Shown here: positions 1 through 6,725 of the stretch, piece by piece
Numbering within the stretch: position 1 is the stretch's first letter
Layout: each line of letters starts with the position of its first letter
DNA from: an uncultured Prevotella sp.
GTDB lineage: Bacteria > Bacteroidota > Bacteroidia > Bacteroidales > Bacteroidaceae
Length of the DNA stretch: 37,756 bases
Assembly: GCA_944320285.1 (NCBI GenBank)
Contig: CALUGX010000013.1
Coordinates: 1-37,756, forward strand
Direction of reading: 5' to 3'
Position numbers and translations under genes: made by a program
The notes under the pieces: generated by a model
The model's input: the letters and a program-made list of their open reading frames with translations, nothing else
What the model was told of the DNA's origin: nothing
The model's database searches: none

Positions 1-33
1 GGCTGCTTGATTTTTTTATACCAGACAAAATGA

Positions 34-80
34 AAAAGAGAGTGAATCAAATATTTCTCAATTTGATACACTCTCCTTTT
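34..80. terminator. terminator-like hairpin at left edge
   Basis: Arms 38-52 and 61-75 pair over 15 positions with one mismatch around an 8-nt loop. The stem is preceded by AAAAA and followed by CTTTTG, so it could stop transcription in either direction. It probably ends a gene lying left of the window. Its right arm overlaps the first unit of the 22-nt repeat array at 66-125. Confidence 0.5.
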
Positions 81-125
81 GCGTTGTAATACGTGCCCTT
101 TTGCGTTGCGTTTTGGGTTCATCTG
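66..125. repeat. 22-nt repeat array, locus A
   Basis: Two clear units (66-87 and 88-109) and one decayed unit share the pattern of about 7 variable bases, CC, TTTTGCGTTG and one base, with a 22-nt period. The unit at 88-109 is nearly identical to the first unit of locus D (30941-30962); both begin AATACGTGCCCTTTTG. Other members are at 10746, 20004, 30941 and 36466. Confidence 0.6.
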
Positions 126-161
126 CAAATCTGTTGGATGGGTTGATGTCTTTATGTTTAA

Positions 162-354
162 CCCAAATCGGTCATTAGATTTCACCCGTATTTCGTGCTG
201 TTGTCAGGCAGATTGTTTTCCGCTTTTGTCGAAGATGTAGCGGGCTACATCGAGAAAAAACGGGAAATAAGATGACGGCAACAGTGCGGAAGGCGGATGA
301 ATAGCTGAAAGATAAACGTAAATGTAATATTGGCGGTCTAATGACCGATTTGGG
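162..354. mobile_element. MITE-like 193-bp element with perfect 17-bp terminal inverted repeats
   Basis: The ends are perfect inverted repeats, CCCAAATCGGTCATTAG at 162-178 and its complement at 338-354. Both ends are flanked by the same 5 bases, TTTAA (157-161 and 355-359), which looks like a target-site duplication. Inside is an 8-bp palindrome (GATGTAGC at 234-241, GCTACATC at 244-251) and no believable coding frame. Size, ends and flanks fit a non-autonomous miniature transposable element. The mobilising transposase is not in the window and I cannot assign an IS family. Confidence 0.65.
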
Positions 355-400
355 TTTAAAAAAAAGTTCCTTATGTCTTGTTTCCTTTAGATAAAAAACA

Positions 401-408
401 TATCTTTG
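401..408 (+). promoter_or_regulatory. Bacteroidota promoter of the AAA ATPase gene
   Basis: TATCTTTG matches the -7 box TAnnTTTG. A TTG at 378-380 lies 20 bases upstream, where the -33 element is expected. The box begins 64 bases before the ATG at 465. Confidence 0.6.
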
Positions 409-413
409 CAAAT

Positions 414-446
414 GCGCAACAGCCGTTTCGGAAATGGCCGTTGCGC
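414..446 (+). other. 5' leader hairpin before the ATPase gene
   Basis: GCGCAAC at 414-420 pairs with GTTGCGC at 440-446, GCC at 422-424 with GGC at 436-438, and inner TTT with AAA, leaving one A/C mismatch and a very small loop. It lies just after the TAnnTTTG box and ends 18 bases before the ATG, so the stem would form at the start of the mRNA. It may affect translation or mRNA stability; no known riboswitch was recognised. Confidence 0.4.
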
Positions 447-464
447 AACTAAACATTTGATGAT

Positions 465-1784
465 ATGAGGTTTTTTGACAGGGAAAGGGAAATTGCAAAT
501 TTGCAAAAGACGGGTGGCTTGTCTTTGAAGGCAGCCCAATTCACGGTGCTTACAGGCCGCAGGCGTATAGGTAAGACGTCGTTAGTGCTTAACGCTTACG
601 GTGACGCCCCGCTGTTGTATTTCTTTGTGGCGCGCAAGGCGGAGAGTGAATTGTGCCAAGGCTATGCCAGGCAGTTGGAGCAAATGTCAGGGCTGCCCGT
701 GATAGGGGAAGTGTCGCGCTTTTCTGAAGTGTTCAGGTTTGTGATGGAGATGGCCAAGGCCAAGCCCGTGACACTGATGATAGATGAGTTTCAGGAGTTC
801 TTGAAGATAAACAAGTCCGTATATTCGGATATGCAGGACGTTTGGGACCGCAACAAACAGGACGCCAAGATTAACCTTATAGTATGCGGGTCGGTAAACT
901 CGTTGATGAACAAGCTGTTTCGTGACAAGAAGGAACCTCTTTACGGCAGACAGACGGCGACGATGAAGCTGAGGCCTTTTACCACGTCAGTGTTGAAGAA
1001 AATCATAGCTGAATATAATCCCTCGTATTCAAACGAAGACCTGCTTGCGCTGTATCTTCTTACGGGCGGCGTGGCCAAATACGTAGAGATGTTCGTTGAC
1101 AGGGGCTTGCTTTCGTGGGCGGATATGCTTGACGCCGTGTTCGAGCGCGACTCTTATTTCCTCGATGAAGGCAAAGCCATGCTGGTGGAGGAGTTCGGGC
1201 GTGATTACGGAATGTATTTTACAATACTTTCGCTCATAGCTCAAGGCCATAACACCCGCAGTGACATAGAAGGCATATTGAAGACCCAAGTGGGGGGATA
1301 TTTGTCGAAACTTATATGCGACTACGAGCTTGTGGCCAAGCGTCAGCCCCTGTTTGAGAAGTCGCCCAACAAGAACGTGCATTACGCCATTGGTGACAAG
1401 TTTCTTAATTTCTGGTTTCGTTACATTTACAAGAATGGCTATATGCTTGAAATAGGAGCCAATGACAAGTTGCGCCAGCTTGCGGGCAAGAATTATTTTA
1501 CGTACAGCGGACAGGTCTTGGAGGCGTGGTTTCGTGACAAGTTAGCCGAGACAGGCGGTTACACGCGCATCGGCTATTGGCACGACCGCCGGGGCGAGAA
1601 CGAGATAGACATCATCGCCGTAGACGACCTTGAGCGGCGTGCCGAGATATACGAGGTGAAGCGGCAAGCGCGTGACATCGACCTTGCCGTGTTAAGGGCA
1701 AAGGCAGACGTATTCCTGAAGACCACAGGCCAGCTAAAGGGCTATGAAATAAGGTTTGGCGGACTTTCTATTGAGGATATGTAG
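465..1784 (+). CDS. AAA ATPase with C-terminal DUF234-type nuclease-like domain
   Basis: This 439-residue protein has the layout of the archaeal-type ATPase family (ATPase_2 followed by DUF234). The P-loop GRRRIGKT is at residues 31-38 and the Walker B LMIDEF has its acidic pair at 107-108. Near the C-terminus, ENEIDIIA (about 378-385) is followed by EIYEVKRQ (about 394-401). This spacing of E-x-D and E-x-K resembles the PD-(D/E)xK nuclease core. There is no signal peptide, so it should be cytoplasmic. The family is patchy and common in accessory DNA, and its cellular role is not established; some members have been discussed in defence or mobile contexts. The gene stands alone between a MITE-like element and a truncated gene, has its own promoter and a leader hairpin, and appears full length. 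The ATPase assignment is firm; nuclease activity is inferred. Confidence 0.8.
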   Translation: MRFFDREREIANLQKTGGLSLKAAQFTVLTGRRRIGKTSLVLNAYGDAPLLYFFVARKAESELCQGYARQLEQMSGLPVIGEVSRFSEVFRFVMEMAKAKPVTLMIDEFQEFLKINKSVYSDMQDVWDRNKQDAKINLIVCGSVNSLMNKLFRDKKEPLYGRQTATMKLRPFTTSVLKKIIAEYNPSYSNEDLLALYLLTGGVAKYVEMFVDRGLLSWADMLDAVFERDSYFLDEGKAMLVEEFGRDYGMYFTILSLIAQGHNTRSDIEGILKTQVGGYLSKLICDYELVAKRQPLFEKSPNKNVHYAIGDKFLNFWFRYIYKNGYMLEIGANDKLRQLAGKNYFTYSGQVLEAWFRDKLAETGGYTRIGYWHDRRGENEIDIIAVDDLERRAEIYEVKRQARDIDLAVLRAKADVFLKTTGQLKGYEIRFGGLSIEDM

Positions 1785-1858
1785 ATTGTGATTATATTCT
1801 AAACCTCATCATTATAAAGAAACACTTGCTGTTTATAGGTTAAAATATCTCGTTTTTG

Positions 1859-1866
1859 TAACTTTG
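1859..1866 (+). promoter_or_regulatory. promoter of the TPR lipoprotein gene
   Basis: TAACTTTG fits TAnnTTTG and lies 56 bases upstream of the ATG at 1923. No convincing -33 TTTG is seen at the usual distance. Confidence 0.5.
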
Positions 1867-1922
1867 CATCCCGGTGGCGGTTGCCGTTGTATTAGTCCGC
1901 CGTTATGAATTTAGATTGACGT

Positions 1923-2801
1923 ATGAGGAAGATAGGATTGTATCTGTTGTTTGCGGCGATGCTTTCCGCCGTGTCGTCGTGCCGTGATGACGGCAGGGCG
2001 AGGGGCGTGTTGTGCCTTGCGGACAGCCTGATTGAGGAGCGGCCCGACAGTGCGCTGGCCTTGTTCCGCCGTGACTCTGCGCTGTTCGACGGCGCAAGTA
2101 AGGCCGTGCGTATGGCTTACGTACTGTCAAAAAGTGAGGCCGAAGATAAGTGTTACATTGTACACACGTCAGACTCTGCCATGCTGCCCGTGGCCGAATA
2201 CTTCGCCCGGCATGGCGAGGCGCGTCAGAACGTGCGCGCGTGGTACGTGCTTGGCCGCTTCTATTGCGACCTCCGTCTTTACGGCCACGCACTTACTGCG
2301 TTTGATAATGCCATAGCCGTAGACGCCGGCGACGACTCCGTAGCCTGCCGGTATAAGGCTCGCGCCTGCACGTGGACGAGCGACATCTACGAGAAAAGAA
2401 AATTATATGGTAAATCTTTGCATTATAATAAATTATCGTATGAATATGCGAAGAAGTCAGATGTACCGTCGATAGAGGTCTATTCGTTGCGCGATATAGG
2501 CAGGTTGTACAGCTATTTAAAGAGAAATAATATTGCCATACCTTATTATATAAAAGTTGCGGAAAAGGCAAAAGCAATAGGCGATGCCAATCTTTATAAT
2601 ATGGTATTTGGAGAATTGGCGGCTATTTACATAGAAGAAAATAGACTTGCTGAAGCGTACAAAGTGCTTTCACTTCCGTTTATCTGTAAGACGCAACAAG
2701 ATTTGTCTGCCCATTATTTTACTTTGTCAGTATATCATGACAGTGTGAGCAATCTTGATTCCGCCATATATTACAATAAACTTGACGTCAGTTCGGTATA
2801 A
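1923..2801 (+). CDS. TPR-repeat lipoprotein, C-terminally truncated and mosaic
   Basis: The 292-residue product begins with a lipoprotein signal ending in AVSSC (lipid Cys near residue 20), so it should be membrane-anchored outside the cytoplasm. Pairs of helices with alternating A/Y/L spacing (for example WYVLGRFYCDLRLYGHALTAFDNAI) look like tetratricopeptide repeats. Related Bacteroidales TPR lipoproteins are usually about twice as long, with more repeats and often a membrane segment and coiled coil; this one stops mid-repeat at DVSSV. Base composition changes abruptly inside the frame: 2281-2340 is 60% GC and 2401-2460 is 25% GC. That suggests a gene assembled by recombination from two paralogous sources, then cut short. 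The stop lies in a GTTCGGTATAA motif also seen near 13097 and 30306. It may be non-functional. Its binding partner is unknown. Confidence 0.6.
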   Translation: MRKIGLYLLFAAMLSAVSSCRDDGRARGVLCLADSLIEERPDSALALFRRDSALFDGASKAVRMAYVLSKSEAEDKCYIVHTSDSAMLPVAEYFARHGEARQNVRAWYVLGRFYCDLRLYGHALTAFDNAIAVDAGDDSVACRYKARACTWTSDIYEKRKLYGKSLHYNKLSYEYAKKSDVPSIEVYSLRDIGRLYSYLKRNNIAIPYYIKVAEKAKAIGDANLYNMVFGELAAIYIEENRLAEAYKVLSLPFICKTQQDLSAHYFTLSVYHDSVSNLDSAIYYNKLDVSSV

Positions 2802-2902
2802 GAAACGCACTCTTGCCGTGCCAGTCCATGATTTTTGTAGTATAAGCCGACTATGCATTAAACTGGCAGGCTTCCATCGCCATACTTGATGCCACCCACG
2901 TT

Positions 2903-2930
2903 GTAGGGACGCTCAGGCCGAGCGTCCTAC
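2903..2930. repeat. REP-like GC-rich hairpin
   Basis: GTAGGGACGCTC at 2903-2914 pairs with GAGCGTCCTAC at 2920-2930 over 11 bp with one bulged G and an AGGCC loop. GC-rich palindromes of this kind are often repetitive extragenic elements. A related half-site, GGACGCTC, occurs near 4679. It could also act as a weak terminator, since TTT follows. Confidence 0.4.
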
Positions 2931-2970
2931 TTTAAGTTTACCACAAAAGTGCAAATGTGAAGCCGCGGAA

Positions 2971-3016
2971 GAGGATGTGTGCCGATGCTTTTTTATAAGT
3001 ATCGGCACACATCCTC
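2971..3016. terminator. long perfect hairpin upstream of tig
   Basis: A 16-bp perfect stem (2971-2986 with 3001-3016) encloses a 14-base T/A-rich loop. It lies 170 bases downstream of the truncated TPR gene and 70 bases before the tig promoter, so it may close the accessory region and insulate tig. No T-run follows immediately, so intrinsic termination is uncertain. The rest of the 335-bp gap (2802-3136) holds the REP-like hairpin and the tig promoter; I see no gene. Confidence 0.4.
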
Positions 3017-3085
3017 ATTATATAAATAAAAACAAAATTTTTGTCATTTTTCTTTATTAAATTAGGTAATTACGGCGATAATGCG

Positions 3086-3093
3086 TAATTTTG
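3086..3093 (+). promoter_or_regulatory. tig promoter
   Basis: TAATTTTG matches TAnnTTTG, 44 bases before the tig ATG. Confidence 0.55.
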
Positions 3094-3136
3094 CAGCTCA
3101 CATTCGATAACCATAAAATAATATAAAAGACGAGAG

Positions 3137-4495
3137 ATGAAAATTTCATTTGAAAATCCGGACAAGGTTAACGGACTGATAACCTTGACCGTAGAAGAGG
3201 CTGATTATAAGGATAATGTCGAGAAGACACTGAAAAACTACCGCAAGAGAGCCAACGTGCCGGGCTTCCGCGTGGGCATGGTGCCGATGGGGATGATTAA
3301 GAAGCAGTATGGCACGGCGGTGAAAGTGGACGAAATCAACAAGCTGCTGGGCGAGGAGATATATAAATATGTGAAGGACAACAACATCCAGATGCTCGGC
3401 GAGCCGCTGCCCCACGAGGCGCAGGAGCCGGTGGACTTGGATAAGGAAGCTCCGTACACGTTCCAGTTTGACATAGCCGTTGCGCCGGAGATGAACGCCA
3501 CGCTGACGGGCGACGACACGATAGATCATTACACGATTACCGTGGACGACGACATCATTAACCGCCAGATAGATATGTTCGCCTCGCGTGCCGGCCACTA
3601 TGACAAGGTGGAGGAGTATCAGGCCAAGGATATGCTGAAGGGCGACCTGCGCGAGCTTGACGCCGAGGGCAACACCAAGGAGGGCGGCATCACGGTGGAA
3701 GGCGCCGTGCTGATGCCTGAATATATCAAGGTGGACGACCAGAAGAAGCTCTTTGACGGCTGCAAGCTGGGCGACATCATCACGTTCAACCCGAAGAAGG
3801 CTTACCCGGAGAGCGACGTGGAGGTATCTTCACTGTTGAAGATAAAGAAAGAAGAGGTGGCAGAGATGAACTCTGACTTCAGCTACCAGATTACCGAAAT
3901 ATCACGCTACACGAAGGCCGAAGTGAACCAGGAACTGTTCGACCAGGTGTTCGGCAAGGACGCCGTAAAGGACGAAAAGGACTTCCGCGAGAAGATTGCA
4001 GAGGGGCTGAAGACGCAGTTTGAGGTTGACGCCGACTTCAAGTTTATCCAGGACGTGCGCAAGTACATGGAGGAGAAGGTTGGCCAGCTGACTTATCCCG
4101 ACGCCCTGCTGAAGCGCGTGATGCTCAACAACAACAAGGACAAGGGGCAGGAGTACGTAGACAAGAACTACGAGCAGAGCATAAAGGAGCTGACATGGCA
4201 CCTCATCAAGGAGCAGCTCGTCAACGCCAACGGCATCAAGATTGACGACGCCGACATCAAGGAGACGGCAAAGGAGGCCGCCCGCGCCCAGTTCGCGCAG
4301 TATGGCATGACGAACATCCCCGAAGAGTACATCGACAACTATGCCACGGATATGCTGAAAAAGAAGGAGTATATCGACTCTTTCGTAGACCGCAGCATTG
4401 ACCGTAAGTTGACGGAAGCTCTTAAAAAGGTGGTGAAGCTCAACGAGAAAACAGCTACGCTTGACGAATTTAACAAGCTCGTGCAAGGCGAATAA
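3137..4495 (+). CDS. tig: trigger factor, ribosome-associated chaperone and prolyl isomerase
   Basis: The 452-residue protein meets nascent chains at the ribosome exit and helps them fold. The N-terminal ribosome-binding domain carries the signature region around RKRANVPGFRVGMVPMGMIK (residues about 36-55), which includes the G-F-R-x-G loop. A central FKBP-like region (about 145-250) and a long helical C-terminal arm ending near LDEFNKLVQGE follow. The length is normal for the family. It is the first gene of the tig-clpP-clpX run, but a hairpin and a TAnnTTTG box separate it from clpP, so it is probably transcribed mainly on its own. The start at 3137 follows the promoter directly and gives the expected MKISFENPDK-type N-terminus. 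The assignment is secure. Confidence 0.95.
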   Translation: MKISFENPDKVNGLITLTVEEADYKDNVEKTLKNYRKRANVPGFRVGMVPMGMIKKQYGTAVKVDEINKLLGEEIYKYVKDNNIQMLGEPLPHEAQEPVDLDKEAPYTFQFDIAVAPEMNATLTGDDTIDHYTITVDDDIINRQIDMFASRAGHYDKVEEYQAKDMLKGDLRELDAEGNTKEGGITVEGAVLMPEYIKVDDQKKLFDGCKLGDIITFNPKKAYPESDVEVSSLLKIKKEEVAEMNSDFSYQITEISRYTKAEVNQELFDQVFGKDAVKDEKDFREKIAEGLKTQFEVDADFKFIQDVRKYMEEKVGQLTYPDALLKRVMLNNNKDKGQEYVDKNYEQSIKELTWHLIKEQLVNANGIKIDDADIKETAKEAARAQFAQYGMTNIPEEYIDNYATDMLKKKEYIDSFVDRSIDRKLTEALKKVVKLNEKTATLDEFNKLVQGE

Positions 4496-4511
4496 ATATT
4501 TTTTAGCAAAA

Positions 4512-4545
4512 AAACTTCCTCAATATTAAGGAGGTTTCCGACTTT
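4512..4545 (+). terminator. terminator after tig
   Basis: AAACTTCCT at 4512-4520 pairs with AGGAGGTTT at 4529-4537 (one T-G wobble, 8-nt loop). A CTTTTTT run follows four bases later. Confidence 0.6.
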
Positions 4546-4550
4546 TTTAT

Positions 4551-4558
4551 TAACTTTG
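4551..4558 (+). promoter_or_regulatory. clpP promoter
   Basis: TAACTTTG matches TAnnTTTG just after the tig terminator. The implied leader is about 170 bases. It includes a short T-rich direct repeat (TTCATT-type units near 4699-4720), and no structured regulator was recognised in it. Confidence 0.5.
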
Positions 4559-4733
4559 TTCCGTATGAATAAGTGAAAAGGGTCGAAAACCTCCTTTTCG
4601 TGTGGAATAGCAATATGTGGAAAATGCAGGACGCTGACGTCTGCCGTCGTAGTTGCGGCACGGCGCGTGGGGCGTACCGGACGCTCCGGGGCGGTTGTTC
4701 ATTTTTCATTATTCATTATTAATTAATATATTG

Positions 4734-5438
4734 ATGAACGATTTTAGAAAATACGCCACCGGTCATCTCGGTATGGACGGTATGGCTCTTGACGACGTGA
4801 TGAAGGCGCAGATGCAGTATCTGAACCCTTATATCCTTGAGGAGCGCCAGCTTAACGTCACCCAGATGGACGTGTTCTCGCGACTGATGATGGACCGCAT
4901 CATCTTCCTCGGCACGCAGATTGACGACTACACGGCAAACACCTTGCAGGCTCAGTTACTCTATCTTGACTCTACCGACCCAGGCAAGGACATTTCGATA
5001 TACATCAACAGCCCCGGCGGCAGCGTTACGGCGGGTCTCGGCATTTATGACACAATGCAGTTCATATCGAGCGATGTGGCAACTATCTGTACAGGTATGG
5101 CCGCTTCAATGGCCGCAGTGCTGCTCGTTGCCGGCACGGAGGGCAAGCGTTCGGCGCTTACTCACAGCCGTGTGATGATACACCAGCCGCTCGGCGGCGT
5201 GCAGGGCCAGGCTTCTGACATAGAAATCGAGGCCAAGGAAATCTTGAAATTCAAGAAAGAGCTTTACACAATAATATCCGAACATTCGCATACGCCTTAT
5301 GATAAAGTTTACAAAGACTCTGACCGTAACTATTGGATGACGGCTGAGGAGGCTAAGGAATACGGCATGATCGACACCGTGCTGGTAAGCAAAAAGGGAC
5401 GTGCAACATCAAACGGGCAAAATGACAAGCAGGAATAA
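4734..5438 (+). CDS. clpP: ATP-dependent Clp protease proteolytic subunit
   Basis: ClpP forms the tetradecameric serine-protease chamber fed by ClpX. The 234-residue sequence has the catalytic triad in order: Ser125 in GMAASMA, His150 in VMIHQPLGG and Asp197 in KDSDRNYW. The oxyanion-region motif [11 protein letters not shown] is at about 81-91. I chose ATG 4734 ([10 protein letters not shown]) because it matches the family N-terminus; an upstream in-frame codon at 4653 would add 27 unlikely residues. The N-terminal 30 residues before the core resemble the short propeptide of Bacteroidota ClpP. The gene overlaps or abuts clpX, so the two are co-transcribed and co-translated. Confidence 0.95.
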   Translation: MNDFRKYATGHLGMDGMALDDVMKAQMQYLNPYILEERQLNVTQMDVFSRLMMDRIIFLGTQIDDYTANTLQAQLLYLDSTDPGKDISIYINSPGGSVTAGLGIYDTMQFISSDVATICTGMAASMAAVLLVAGTEGKRSALTHSRVMIHQPLGGVQGQASDIEIEAKEILKFKKELYTIISEHSHTPYDKVYKDSDRNYWMTAEEAKEYGMIDTVLVSKKGRATSNGQNDKQE

Positions 5439-6675
5439 CCGCATGGAAAAAGTTTGCAGCTTCTGCGGGCGTAGCGAGAGGGAGGTGAAACTGCTCATTA
5501 CCGGTCTTACTGGATTTATCTGTGAAGACTGCGCTGCGCAGGCTTACGAGATAGTGAAGCAGACCGGCGTGATTGGCGACGTGCACAAGAAACAAAGCAC
5601 TAAGTTCAAGATAAAGAAGGTGCCGAAGCCGCGCGAGATAAAGGATTACCTTGACCAGTATGTCATTGGGCAGGACGAGGCTAAGCGGTGCTTGGCTGTA
5701 GCAGTGTACAACCATTACAAGAGATTGCAGCAACCGGCCGACGACAACGGCGTCGAGATAGAAAAGAGCAATATAATAATGGTGGGGAGCACCGGTACAG
5801 GTAAGACATTGATGGCCCGTACGATAGCCCGTCTTCTTGATGTGCCGTTCACAATCGTTGACGCCACGGTGTTTACCGAGGCCGGTTACGTAGGTGAGGA
5901 TGTCGAGAGCATACTGAGCCGCCTGTTACAGGTGGCTGATTACGACGTTGACGCAGCCCAGCGTGGCATTGTTTTCATCGACGAGATTGACAAGATAGCC
6001 CGTAAGAGCGACAATCCTTCAATCACGCGCGACGTCAGCGGCGAGGGCGTGCAGCAAGGGCTGTTAAAACTCTTGGAAGGAACGATGGTCAACGTGCCGC
6101 CACAAGGAGGCCGCAAGCATCCGGATCAGGAATACATCCACGTGGATACAAAGAACATTCTCTTCATCTGCGGCGGAGCCTTCGACGGCATAGAGCGCAA
6201 GATTGCACAGAGGATGAACACCCATGTGGTTGGTTATAATTCCGTGCAGAATGTCAGGAAGATAGACAAGAACGACCTGATGAAGTATATTTTACCGCAA
6301 GATCTCAAGTCTTTCGGCCTGATACCTGAAATCATCGGCCGTCTGCCTGTGCTTACTTACCTCAACCCCTTAGACCGTGAGGCGTTGCGTTCGATACTCG
6401 TTGAACCGAAAAACTCAATTATCAAGCAATATAAGAAGTTGTTTGAAATGGACGGTATCGAGCTGTCTTTCACCGATGAAGCCCTTGATTTCATTGTAGA
6501 CAAGGCGATGGAATACAAACTTGGAGCGCGCGGACTGCGCTCTATTGTGGAGAGTGTGATAATGGACGCGATGTTTGAAATACCATCGAAGAAAGTCACG
6601 GCGTTCGAGGTAACGCTCGATTATGCGCGTGAACAGCTTGAAAAAGCCCACTTCAACAAGTTGGAAAGTGCTTGA
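5422..6675 (+). CDS. clpX: ATP-dependent Clp protease ATP-binding subunit ClpX
   Basis: ClpX is the AAA+ unfoldase that recognises and threads substrates into ClpP. The N-terminal zinc-binding domain shows CSFCG and then CEDC, the four expected cysteines. The AAA+ core has Walker A GSTGTGKT, pore loop AGYVGEDV, Walker B VFIDEIDK, a [11 protein letters not shown]-type arginine-finger region and sensor 2 LGARGLR. The C-terminal small domain is complete. Two starts are plausible: ATG 5422, overlapping clpP by 17 bases, and ATG 5443, four bases after the clpP stop with AGGAA upstream. Both give a normal protein of 410-417 residues, and I cannot decide between them by eye. Function is certain. Confidence 0.95.
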   Translation: MTSRNNRMEKVCSFCGRSEREVKLLITGLTGFICEDCAAQAYEIVKQTGVIGDVHKKQSTKFKIKKVPKPREIKDYLDQYVIGQDEAKRCLAVAVYNHYKRLQQPADDNGVEIEKSNIIMVGSTGTGKTLMARTIARLLDVPFTIVDATVFTEAGYVGEDVESILSRLLQVADYDVDAAQRGIVFIDEIDKIARKSDNPSITRDVSGEGVQQGLLKLLEGTMVNVPPQGGRKHPDQEYIHVDTKNILFICGGAFDGIERKIAQRMNTHVVGYNSVQNVRKIDKNDLMKYILPQDLKSFGLIPEIIGRLPVLTYLNPLDREALRSILVEPKNSIIKQYKKLFEMDGIELSFTDEALDFIVDKAMEYKLGARGLRSIVESVIMDAMFEIPSKKVTAFEVTLDYAREQLEKAHFNKLESA

Positions 6676-6725
6676 CTTACGTAGCCATTGATAGACGACA
6701 ATTAAAAAGTTACTCTGTTAGTTGT

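Noticed and set aside
157-359. MITE as a piggyBac-type element (TTAA target with CCC...GGG ends)
   Set aside because: The flank reads TTTAA on both sides as a 5-base direct repeat and there is no transposase; the resemblance to TTAA-CCC ends is probably chance.
1903-2292. 129-residue minus-strand frame over the TPR gene, and many similar antisense frames over tig, guaB, rodA, asnS and purB
   Set aside because: They are shadows of high-GC coding sequence; the plus or minus partner in each case has clear domain motifs, and these proteins are Arg/Ser-rich without pattern.
4653-4733. upstream extension of ClpP by 27 residues
   Set aside because: The extra residues have no family match and include the T-rich leader repeats; ATG 4734 gives the standard N-terminus.
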